A DNA stretch of 64,000 nt from Pseudomonas sp. S04 (GTDB lineage: Bacteria; Pseudomonadota; Gammaproteobacteria; Pseudomonadales; Pseudomonadaceae): assembly GCF_009834545.1 (NCBI RefSeq), contig NZ_CP019427.1:5341501-5405500 (forward strand), written 5' to 3'. The notes under the pieces were generated by a model. The model was not told the origin of the DNA and made no database searches. It saw nothing but the letters and a program-made list of their open reading frames with translations. Each line of letters starts with the position of its first letter. Positions within the stretch are counted from its first letter, which is position 1. Shown piece by piece: positions 7,351 through 14,447 of this stretch. The position numbers and the translations under genes were made by a program.

Positions 7351-8679
7351 TCACTTCTTCTTGCGCGGCCCGGTGTTGAATACCGGCACTTTGCGCACCG
7401 GCTTGACCGGCACATCGGCCACGGTCTCACCGCTATCCACCCATTTACCCAGGTTACGTTTGCCACCACCGGAAGCCTTGGGCTTCTTCGGCTTTTTCGG
7501 CTTCTTGATCACCTGGCCGCTGGCGTCGGTGTCCGGCACCCGGTGCTCCGGCTCGAAGTCCTGCTCCATATGGCGAGTCAGGGCCTGACGGGTCAGCGTC
7601 TCGATCGCCGACAACAGGTTCACTTCATCGGCACACACCAGCGAAATCGCCTCGCCGGTGGCCCCGGCACGACCGGTACGGCCGATCCGGTGGATGTAGT
7701 CCTCGGCCACGATCGGCAAATCAAAGTTCACCACCAGCGGCAGGTCTTCGATGTCCAGGCCACGGGCCGCGACGTCAGTAGCCACCAGGATCTGGATTTC
7801 GCTGGCCTTGAAACGATCCAGCGCCCGCTGGCGGGTCGCCTGGGGTTTGTCGCCATGAATACCGTCGGCATTGACGCCCAGGCCCTGGAGTTTCTCCACC
7901 AGCGCGTCCACGCCGTTACGGGTCTTGGCGAACACCAATACCTGCTTCCACTTTTGCTTGCGCAGCAAATGCACGAACAGCTCTGGCTTGCGCTTCTTGT
8001 CGACGGTGTAGAGCCATTGCTTGACCGTGTTGGCAGCAACGTTGCGCGGGCTGACTTCGATGCTCAGCGGATCATTGAGCATTTGCCCGGCCAGCAGGCG
8101 GATCTGATCCGAGAAGGTCGCGGAGAACAGCAAGGTCTGGCGCTTTTTCGGCAGCACCCGGTAGATATTCGACAGTTCTTCGGAGAAGCCCAGGTCGAGC
8201 ATGCGGTCCGCTTCGTCGAGCACCAGGGTCTGCAGCTGATTGAATTTCAGCGCGTTCTGGCGGAATAGGTCGAGCAGGCGACCGGGAGTCGCCACCAGCA
8301 GGTCGACGCCTTTGCGCAGCTTCATCATCTGCGGGTTGATGCTGACGCCGCCGTACACCGCGTAGGTGCTCAACGGCAGATGCTCGGCGTACTGGCGCAC
8401 GCTTTCATGCACCTGTTCGGCCAGCTCGCGAGTTGGCACCAGGATCAGCGCACGCACCGAGTTACTGGTGACTTTCGGCCCCTCCATGGCCAGCAACTGC
8501 AACAGCGGCACGGCAAAGCCGGCGGTCTTGCCGGTGCCGGTCTGGGCGGCGGCCATCAGGTCGCGACCGGCCAGCACCGCCGGAATGGCTTGCGCCTGAA
8601 CCGGGGTCGGGGTCTGGTAACCGAGCGTCTCAAGGGCGCGCAGCAAGGGTTCGATCAGGCCAAGAGTGGCGAAAGTCAT
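7351..8679 (-). CDS. rhlE: DEAD-box ATP-dependent RNA helicase, RhlE type
   Basis: A 442-residue cytosolic RNA helicase. The Q motif region 'GYQTPTPVQAQAIP' is followed by Walker A 'AAQTGTGKT', 'PTRELAEQV', 'TPGRLLDL', the DEAD box in 'LVLDEADRMLDLGF', and SAT in 'LFSATFS'. The second RecA domain shows 'ATDVAARGLDI' and 'HRIGRTGRAG'. The C-terminal tail is lysine-rich ('KKPKKPKKPK') and ends 'GPRKKK', as expected for an RNA-binding tail of RhlE-type proteins. Roles of the family include ribosome assembly and RNA decay with RNase E. Pseudomonads carry more than one rhlE-like gene, so the exact paralogue is uncertain. Confidence 0.92.
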   Translation of the reverse strand: MTFATLGLIEPLLRALETLGYQTPTPVQAQAIPAVLAGRDLMAAAQTGTGKTAGFAVPLLQLLAMEGPKVTSNSVRALILVPTRELAEQVHESVRQYAEHLPLSTYAVYGGVSINPQMMKLRKGVDLLVATPGRLLDLFRQNALKFNQLQTLVLDEADRMLDLGFSEELSNIYRVLPKKRQTLLFSATFSDQIRLLAGQMLNDPLSIEVSPRNVAANTVKQWLYTVDKKRKPELFVHLLRKQKWKQVLVFAKTRNGVDALVEKLQGLGVNADGIHGDKPQATRQRALDRFKASEIQILVATDVAARGLDIEDLPLVVNFDLPIVAEDYIHRIGRTGRAGATGEAISLVCADEVNLLSAIETLTRQALTRHMEQDFEPEHRVPDTDASGQVIKKPKKPKKPKASGGGKRNLGKWVDSGETVADVPVKPVRKVPVFNTGPRKKK

Positions 8680-8737
8680 TGGGATACCGTAGGAAAAAAT
8701 CAGCGCACGTGGGCAATGCGCGGCAGTTTACCTTAAA

Positions 8738-9628
8738 TCACTGCGGTTTCTGCTTACGCCACTGCGGCAAGCCGATCAACACCACGGCACTGATGATCAC
8801 CGTCATCGCCAGGGCTTCCTCCATGCCAATGGTTTCACCGGCAAAAACAATCCCCAGCAACACCGCCACGGCCGGGTTGACGTAGGCATAACTGGTGGCC
8901 GCTGCCGGGCGCACGTGCTTGAGCAGGTACATGTAGGCGTTGAACGCGACGATCGAACCGAGCAGCACCAGGTACATCAGCGCTGCCCAGCCTTCGATCG
9001 GCGGCAGGCTATGCAGGCGTTCGCCGGACAGTGCGCTGGCGATCATCAGCACCACGCCACCCACCAGCATCTCGGCGGCACTGGCCATCGCTCCTTGGGG
9101 CAACGGCAAATGCTTGCTCCACACCGAACCAAAGGCCCAGGCCGCGGCGGCAAAGATCAGCAACGCCGCACCCAAGGGGCTGGACTGCAGGTTGGAGCCG
9201 AGGTTGAGCATGGCGATCCCGATCAGGCCCAGCACAATCCCCGCCCACTCCAGGCGGGTATTGCGCGCGCCCCAGAAATAGCCGCAGAGCAAGGTGAACA
9301 GCGGCACCGTGGCCACCGCCAATGCCGCCACGCCCGAGGCCACGCCCGCGTGCTCGGCAACCGTCACCGCGCCATTACCACAACTGAGCAACAGCACCCC
9401 GATCGCTGCGGCCGCCTTCCATTGCTGCCACGTGGGCGCCGGCACCCCGCGCCAGCGCAGAAAGGCATACAGCAGGGTCCCGGCAATAATAAAGCGCACG
9501 CCCCCCAGCATCAGCGGTGGCCAGTACTCGACGCCGATGCGGATCACCAGGTAGGTCGACCCCCAGATCACATACAGCGCAAAAAAGGCTCCAATCAGCG
9601 GTAACGGGAAACGGCGAAGACCAGGCAT
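8738..9628 (-). CDS. yedA: EamA/DMT family exporter, YedA-like
   Basis: A 296-residue inner-membrane transporter with two EamA domains and about ten helices. The N-terminus 'IGAFFALYVIWGSTYLVIRIGVEYWPPLMLGG' is the hallmark of the YedA branch. The second half begins near 'LLIFAAAAWAFGSVWSKHL' and ends 'VLLGIVFAGETIGMEEALAMTVIISAVVLIGLPQWR'. It probably exports amino acids or other metabolites; the substrate is unknown. The gene is divergent from an Lrp/AsnC regulator at 9789, a common arrangement for amino-acid exporters controlled by an Lrp-type protein. Confidence 0.85.
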   Translation of the reverse strand: MPGLRRFPLPLIGAFFALYVIWGSTYLVIRIGVEYWPPLMLGGVRFIIAGTLLYAFLRWRGVPAPTWQQWKAAAAIGVLLLSCGNGAVTVAEHAGVASGVAALAVATVPLFTLLCGYFWGARNTRLEWAGIVLGLIGIAMLNLGSNLQSSPLGAALLIFAAAAWAFGSVWSKHLPLPQGAMASAAEMLVGGVVLMIASALSGERLHSLPPIEGWAALMYLVLLGSIVAFNAYMYLLKHVRPAAATSYAYVNPAVAVLLGIVFAGETIGMEEALAMTVIISAVVLIGLPQWRKQKPQ

Positions 9629-9754
9629 GGGACGCTCTGAGGCAGGACAAGTGGAGCGTTATTCTAGAAAGCCGACGGACGGAACTTAAGTTACAAAACC
9701 TGTTTATAAGGCCCGTACACTTTTCAAAACACGGAGATAACAGCTATAAGCCGT

Positions 9755-9766
9755 ACTTTCGAAAGT
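9755..9766. promoter_or_regulatory. 12-base palindrome upstream of lrp-type gene
   Basis: ACTTTCGAAAGT is a perfect palindrome 22 bases before the Lrp-type start at 9789, in the 160-base region shared with the divergent yedA-like gene. Lrp/AsnC proteins commonly bind their own promoters, so this is a candidate operator. Confidence 0.35.
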
Positions 9767-9788
9767 CAGCGGTTCAGGGAGCCTGTTT

Positions 9789-10250
9789 ATGGATAAATAC
9801 GACCGAATGCTGCTCAGTGCCCTCATGGAAAATGGGCGAGCGTCCTACGCCGAATTGGCGCGCAAGGTGAACCTGTCGGCGCCCGCCGTCGCCGAGCGGG
9901 TCGCCAAGCTGGAGTCCAGCGGTGTGATCACCGGTTACCAGGCCACCGTCGACCTGGCCAAGGTCGGCCTGCCGATCCAGTGCCTGATCGAGTTGCGCCT
10001 GACCCAGCACGGCAACCAGAAAGCCTATGACGAAATGATCAAGATCCCCCAGCTCACCGAGTGCCATCGCGTCACCGGCGACTCCTGCGTGATCATGCGT
10101 GGCGCGGTGGCCTCGATGATCGAGTTGGAAGACTTGATCAATCGTGTCGCCCGGTTCGGCTCCAGCAAGACCTCGATCGTGCTCTCCAGCGCCTTCGAAA
10201 AACGCGTCCCCCTGGGGCAACTGGAAGGCAACGCTAAAAACGGCGCATGA
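9789..10250 (+). CDS. Lrp/AsnC family transcriptional regulator
   Basis: A 153-residue regulator of normal family length. The N-terminal AsnC-type helix-turn-helix spans 'DRMLLSALMENGRASYAELARKVNLSAPAVAERVAKLESSGVITGY'. A C-terminal RAM ligand/oligomerisation domain runs to about residue 140 ('ECHRVTGDSCVIMRGAV'). It probably senses an amino acid. It is divergent from the YedA-like exporter, which is the most likely target besides itself. A perfect palindrome lies just upstream. Confidence 0.9.
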   Translation: MDKYDRMLLSALMENGRASYAELARKVNLSAPAVAERVAKLESSGVITGYQATVDLAKVGLPIQCLIELRLTQHGNQKAYDEMIKIPQLTECHRVTGDSCVIMRGAVASMIELEDLINRVARFGSSKTSIVLSSAFEKRVPLGQLEGNAKNGA

Positions 10251-10273
10251 GGTCTAGGGGGTGGCCCGGAAGG

Positions 10274-10885
10274 TCAGAACCCGCGATGGCGCTTGAGATG
10301 CTCGTTGATCTTCGCCGCCGGAACTTTCTGCAAGCTGCGCAGCAGGTCATGGGACAGCTCGCGCAAGCCGTGCGTGTGCCGCAACTCCTGCGCCAGGTGC
10401 GCAGTTAGGTTGGCCGCCATCTCGGCGTCGGCCATGGCCCGGTGAGCCTGGCCGGTGTGGGGCAACCCGGCGAAACGGGTGAGGGTACCCAACTTGTGGT
10501 TGGGCGCCGCCGGCATCAGGCGGCGGGCCAGCAACAGCGAGCAGGCAAAGTGCTGCAAGCGCGTGCGCTTGATCTGCCCCAGCTCGAAGTCCCAGAACTT
10601 CTGGTCGAATGCTGCGTTGTGCGCCAGCAGTGGCGTGGTCCCGACAAACTCGTTGACCTCGTTCATCACCTGCTGCGCACTGGGTGCGGTGCGCAGCATG
10701 GCGTTGCTGATGCCGGTCAGTTGTTCGATAAATGCTGGCACGCGCACGCCGGCATTCATCAGGCTCTGGTAACGCTCGACGATGCGCCCCTGTTCTAGAA
10801 TCACCACGGCGATTTCCGTGGCCCGGCAACTGCTGCTGGGGGAGATTCCGGTGGTTTCAAAGTCGATGACGGCTATGCGTTCCAA
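10274..10885 (-). CDS. 3'-5' exonuclease, DnaQ-like DEDDh family
   Basis: A 203-residue exonuclease. The DEDDh residues are visible: ExoI 'VIDFETTG' near residues 6-13, ExoII 'LLAHNAAFDQKFW', and ExoIII 'HRAMADAEMAANL'. It resembles the proofreading epsilon subunit but is shorter and lacks the C-terminal polymerase-binding segment I would expect of DnaQ. It is therefore probably a stand-alone DNA or RNA trimming enzyme. It lies 22 bases downstream of the NYN-domain nuclease on the same strand, so the two are probably cotranscribed. Confidence 0.88.
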   Translation of the reverse strand: MERIAVIDFETTGISPSSSCRATEIAVVILEQGRIVERYQSLMNAGVRVPAFIEQLTGISNAMLRTAPSAQQVMNEVNEFVGTTPLLAHNAAFDQKFWDFELGQIKRTRLQHFACSLLLARRLMPAAPNHKLGTLTRFAGLPHTGQAHRAMADAEMAANLTAHLAQELRHTHGLRELSHDLLRSLQKVPAAKINEHLKRHRGF

Positions 10886-10907
10886 ACCTGTTCCTTGCGT
10901 TCAATAA

Positions 10908-11387
10908 TCAGTTTTTGAGCAACAACGCGCCTTCGATCGGTACGTAGCGTGTGGCCGCGCGAATCAGCGAATTGGCGGTGAGACCCGGCACGCCATAGGC
11001 AACGGCGGCCACCCCGTGCTTGTTGATGATGCGCTCGAGCAGCATGTCGAAATCGCCGTCACCGGAGGCCAGCACCACTTCGTCGACGTGGTCGGCGGCG
11101 TCCATGATATCCAGGGTAATACCCACGTCCCAGTCGCCCTTGGCCGAGCCGTCGCTGCGCTGGATGTAGGGCTTGAGCTTCACGATGAAACCGAGGTTAC
11201 GCAGGATCTGCTGGAACTGCTGCTGCTTGCTGTCACCGCGATCGATGGCGTAGGCATAGGCCTCGACGATCTGCCCGTGCTGGCTGATGTCAGCCCACAA
11301 GGCGGCATAGTTGAAATGACAGCCGTAGGCCTGGCGCACGGTGTAATAGAGGTTCTGGACATCGGCGAACACTGCGATCTTCTTCAC
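10908..11387 (-). CDS. NYN domain protein (LabA/DUF88-like, PIN-fold nuclease)
   Basis: A 159-residue protein starting at GTG 11387, preceded by AGAGGA. The longer frame to 11468 has an arginine-rich extension unlike the family. The N-terminal 'KIAVFADVQNLYYTVRQ' and central 'IMDAADHVDEVVLASGDGDFDMLLERI' carry the acidic residues of the NYN/PIN active site. The C-terminal 'VAAVAYGVPGLTANSLIRAATRYVPI' completes the LabA-type fold. NYN proteins are predicted RNases; the target is unknown. It precedes the DEDDh exonuclease, forming a possible two-nuclease operon. Confidence 0.85.
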   Translation of the reverse strand: MKKIAVFADVQNLYYTVRQAYGCHFNYAALWADISQHGQIVEAYAYAIDRGDSKQQQFQQILRNLGFIVKLKPYIQRSDGSAKGDWDVGITLDIMDAADHVDEVVLASGDGDFDMLLERIINKHGVAAVAYGVPGLTANSLIRAATRYVPIEGALLLKN

Positions 11388-11525
11388 CGCACATCCTCTT
11401 GGCGCGCACAGGCGCAGGCGATTGTTCGGACCCCGGGCCCGAAAAGTCGCCCAGTATGCCAGTCGCAAGGAAGGTTGGGCGAATCATCAGTCCGGGACGG
11501 CGCAACGCCCCGGACGAATGGCGGA

Positions 11526-12290
11526 TCAGACGAAGCTATCGTCGTCGCCGAACAACGACGAGCCGTCATCGCTGTAGCCGGCGTCGGCAAACCCGCCCTG
11601 GTCGTTGCCGTAGCTGTCGTTACCGGCCATGCGCGGTTCGTCACTCCAGCCGGTGCCGGTGTCATTGACTGGCGCGGGCTCTGGCTTGATCACCTCGACG
11701 ACTTCCTGGGGCGCCTGGTTACTGTGGAACAGGCTGCTGATGCCCTGCGCCAGCATCACCCCGCCCGCTACCCCGGCAGCGGTCTTCAGGGCGCCACCGA
11801 GGAAGCTGCCGCCAGCCGCCGGCGCCTGTTGCGCCGCAGCGCCTGGGCTCTGGGCCGCAGCCGTGAAGTTTTGCGCGCCGGACTGGGCATTGGGCGCCGA
11901 GCGTCCGGGCTCACGCCAACCATTGCCGCTGGATGTCGGCGCTACGCGGGATGCACCAGGCTGTGGGTCACGCGGCCCGCCAAACAGGCTGGACAGGAAC
12001 CCGCCACTGCCGCTCGGCGCCGCTGCCGGGGTCTGCGCCTGGGCCTGCAACACCTGGTTGCGCAATTGCTCAACCTGTTGCGCGAGCGCTTGGTTTTGCT
12101 CGTCGAGGCGCTTGAGCGCCGCCTCTTGCACCAGGATCGCCTGGGTCATGAAATAACCGGCATCGGGCTGGCGGCCCAGGTGCTGGTTGATTCGCGCTTG
12201 CGCCAGGGCGTCGCGCGGTTCGGCCTGGGTTTGCGCCTGTTGCAGCCGTGCAAACAGGTCATCGATCAGGGATTGCTCTTCGCTGTTCAT
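11526..12290 (-). CDS. DUF2076 domain-containing protein
   Basis: A 254-residue protein. The ATG at 12290 gives the N-terminus 'MNSEEQSLIDDLFARLQQAQ', typical of DUF2076. The first 100 residues are helical and Gln/Ala-rich with coiled-coil character ('LDEQNQALAQQVEQLRNQVLQAQ'). The middle is proline/serine/glycine-rich and looks disordered. A glycine-rich hydrophobic stretch ('FLGGALKTAAGVAGGVMLAQGISSLF', about residues 165-190) may insert in a membrane. The C-terminus is acidic ('DDGSSLFGDDDSFV'). Function is unknown. Confidence 0.82.
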   Translation of the reverse strand: MNSEEQSLIDDLFARLQQAQTQAEPRDALAQARINQHLGRQPDAGYFMTQAILVQEAALKRLDEQNQALAQQVEQLRNQVLQAQAQTPAAAPSGSGGFLSSLFGGPRDPQPGASRVAPTSSGNGWREPGRSAPNAQSGAQNFTAAAQSPGAAAQQAPAAGGSFLGGALKTAAGVAGGVMLAQGISSLFHSNQAPQEVVEVIKPEPAPVNDTGTGWSDEPRMAGNDSYGNDQGGFADAGYSDDGSSLFGDDDSFV

Positions 12291-12384
12291 GGCGACCTCA
12301 TAGATTGCCGGAAAAATCTTTGCCCTCATCCCGTGTGGATTAGGTGCCCGGCAGTAATGGGGCCGACGCCAGCTGTTTCAATGC

Positions 12385-12416
12385 GCTTTACCTAACGTTT
12401 ACCTTTGTTCAGGTAA
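12385..12416 (+). promoter_or_regulatory. PhoP-box-like direct repeat with overlapping inverted repeat
   Basis: GCTTTA and CGTTTA are spaced five bases apart (start to start 11, one helical turn), resembling the PhoP box TGTTTA-N5-TGTTTA at four and five of six positions. The second copy also forms an inverted repeat TTACCT-N6-AGGTAA (12399-12416). It lies 53-84 bases upstream of the YciC-like gene start at 12469. Confidence 0.3.
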
Positions 12417-12468
12417 GGCTCCCATCGGTTACAGTGTCGCCATACTTTGCAACCTGCGAAAGCGACCG

Positions 12469-13143
12469 ATGAATCCGTTAGACGTACTCCGCGACTCCTT
12501 GTATTTCTTCAAGCGCAACCTGGGCGGCATCGTCTCGTTGTGCCTGCCGCTGGTGGTGATCGAGGCCCTGCTGCAACAATTGGTCGACCACACCCAGGGA
12601 CCCGAGGCGTTTCCCGGCTACAGCGTGATTGTCGGGCTGCTGGTCTACCCGTTGTACACCGCCGCGCTGATTCTGTTTCTCGATGCCCGCAGCCGTGGCG
12701 AATCTCCACGCACCCGTGACCTGTGGGCAGCATCGGCCAGCCTGTGGCCACGCTTCGCCTTGCTGACGGCCGTCAACACCCTGATGATTCTGGTGGGCCT
12801 GTCGCTGTACTTCCTGCCGGGCATCTGGCTGATGGTGATGCTGGCGTTCGCCGAATACCTGCTAGTACTGCGCAACCTGGCGCCGTTGGCCGCGATCCGC
12901 GAAAGCATGCGCCTGGCCCGAGGCAATTTCCTGCGCATCCTGGTGTGCATTCTCTGTGTGATGGGGCCACTGTGGCTGCTCAAGGGGGTGAGCGTCTCGC
13001 TCTATCCGTCACCACAGAACCCGGTGCTGTCGGTCCTTATCGAAAGTGGCCATAGCTTCCTGCAACTGTTCACCAGCGTGGTGCTGTTTCGCCTGTTCAT
13101 GCTGATCAGCGAAGCGCCTGACAAAACCCAGGGCAATGCCTGA
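12469..13143 (+). CDS. YciC/UPF0259-like inner-membrane protein
   Basis: A 224-residue integral membrane protein with about five or six hydrophobic segments. The N-terminus 'MNPLDVLRDSLYFFKRNLGGIVSLCLPLVVIEALL' and the central 'LAFAEYLLVLRNLAPLAAIRESMRLARGNFLRIL' match the pattern of the YciC (UPF0259) family. The latter has the conserved 'A..RES..L..G' block. Function is unknown; the family is generally annotated only as membrane protein. The next gene follows 75 bases later on the same strand. Confidence 0.75.
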   Translation: MNPLDVLRDSLYFFKRNLGGIVSLCLPLVVIEALLQQLVDHTQGPEAFPGYSVIVGLLVYPLYTAALILFLDARSRGESPRTRDLWAASASLWPRFALLTAVNTLMILVGLSLYFLPGIWLMVMLAFAEYLLVLRNLAPLAAIRESMRLARGNFLRILVCILCVMGPLWLLKGVSVSLYPSPQNPVLSVLIESGHSFLQLFTSVVLFRLFMLISEAPDKTQGNA

Positions 13144-13218
13144 CCGCAGCACCCTTGGGCTCGGACCCTGCTCTCGGTTATGCTCGGGACCAACTTTGTA
13201 ACGCCATAAGCCGAGCCC

Positions 13219-14298
13219 ATGACCCGCCTACTGCGCTACACCCTCTTAGGCCTGCTGATCCTGGCAGGCCTGTTGCTGGCCTCGACCTACAGCCTGACCT
13301 GGCGCCCCGAGGCCAAGGAACCCCTGACGGTGCAGTGCAGCGCCCCGGCGCCCTCGCTGGTGCCTGGCCAGGCGCTGAAGGTCATGACCTGGAACGTGCA
13401 GTACCTGGCGGGCAAGCGTTATGTGTTCTGGAACGACCTGGCCCAGGGCAGCGACGAATCCCCGACCCCGGAAGACATGGCCTTCAGCCTCGATGAAGTG
13501 GCGCGGGTGATCCGCGATGAGCAGCCGGATGTAGTGCTGTTGCAGGAGCTGGATGACGGGGCCAAGGCCAGCGACTATCAGGACCAGCTCAAACTGCTCC
13601 GCGAACGCCTGGCGGACCTTTATCCCTGCAGTACCTGGGCGTTCGACTGGAAGGCTGACTTCGTGCCGGACCTGCATATTTTTGGCAGTGTCGGCCGGCA
13701 ATTGGCGACCTTGAGCCGCTACCAGATCGAACACGCCGAACGCCAGCAACTGCCCGAGCCGCCGCAGAACTTCATCAGTCGCCAGTTCCAACCGAAAAAC
13801 GCCTTGCTGGTGAGCTACCTGCCCCTCAGAGACGGCGGCCAGTTGGCGCTGCTCAATACTCACCTGGACTGGGTGCGCCAGCCGGACGACAGCCTGCAGA
13901 ACAAGGTCGCGGCGGTCGCCAAGGTGTTGGATAAGTTCGAGGCGCGCGGCACCCCGTGGCTGATCGGTGGTGATTTCAACCTGCTGCCCCTGGGCCAGTT
14001 CCAGCGCCTGCCCCCCGAACAGCGCACGCCCTACACCGCCGACAGTGCCCTGCACACGCTGTGGGACAAGTACCCGATGATCCCGACCAATAACGAAGCC
14101 AGCGGCATCGACCGCGCCCGCTGGCTGACCCACTATCCCAACGACCCTGGCCTCAACGGCCCGGACCGGACGGTCGACTACCTGTTCTACAGCCCCAGGC
14201 TCAAGCGGGTACAAGCCGAGGTCCGGCAGGACGATACGCTGCGCATTTCCGATCACTTGCCGGTGATTGCGCGGTTTCTGCTACCAGCAACACCGTAA
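13219..14298 (+). CDS. Endonuclease/exonuclease/phosphatase (EEP) family protein
   Basis: A 359-residue protein with an N-terminal hydrophobic segment (residues about 7-24), so anchored or exported to the periplasm. The EEP fold is shown by 'LKVMTWNVQYLAG' (Asn ligand), 'QPDVVLLQELDDGA' (catalytic Glu), 'LLNTHLDWV', 'WLIGGDFNLLPLG' and the closing 'ISDHLPVIARF' (Asp-His). These are the residues used by Mg-dependent phosphodiesterases such as exonuclease III, DNase I and sphingomyelinases. The substrate is not evident; an extracytoplasmic location argues against DNA repair. A short hairpin with a T-run overlaps the stop. Confidence 0.85.
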   Translation: MTRLLRYTLLGLLILAGLLLASTYSLTWRPEAKEPLTVQCSAPAPSLVPGQALKVMTWNVQYLAGKRYVFWNDLAQGSDESPTPEDMAFSLDEVARVIRDEQPDVVLLQELDDGAKASDYQDQLKLLRERLADLYPCSTWAFDWKADFVPDLHIFGSVGRQLATLSRYQIEHAERQQLPEPPQNFISRQFQPKNALLVSYLPLRDGGQLALLNTHLDWVRQPDDSLQNKVAAVAKVLDKFEARGTPWLIGGDFNLLPLGQFQRLPPEQRTPYTADSALHTLWDKYPMIPTNNEASGIDRARWLTHYPNDPGLNGPDRTVDYLFYSPRLKRVQAEVRQDDTLRISDHLPVIARFLLPATP

Positions 14299-14311
14299 GC
14301 ACGGTTTTTTT
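14292..14311 (+). terminator. Short intrinsic terminator after the EEP gene
   Basis: ACCGT-AAGC-ACGGT is followed by a run of T residues through 14311. The stem overlaps the TAA stop codon at 14296-14298. The stem is only five base pairs, but the T-run is good. Confidence 0.5.
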
Positions 14312-14400
14312 GTAGGAGCGAGCTTGCTCGCGATGGCGGTGTGTCAGGCAACCTTGATGTTGAATGGACCGGCCCCATCGCGGGCAAGCCCGCTCCCACA
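14311..14400. repeat. REPIN-like composite repeat
   Basis: Two REP sequences in opposite orientation (GGAGCGAGCTTGCTCGCGAT at the left, its degenerate inverse ending CCGCTCCCACA at the right) flank a centre containing GGTGTGTCAGGCAAC and TTGATGTTGAATG. The same layout and centre recur at 21913-22006 and, more diverged, at 43573-43641. This is the form of a REP doublet mobilised in trans by RAYT transposases, none of which is in the window. Confidence 0.75.
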
Positions 14401-14447
14401 GATCCGGATTCAGGTGCTCGCGGATGTTGCATACGGCCACCCAACCA

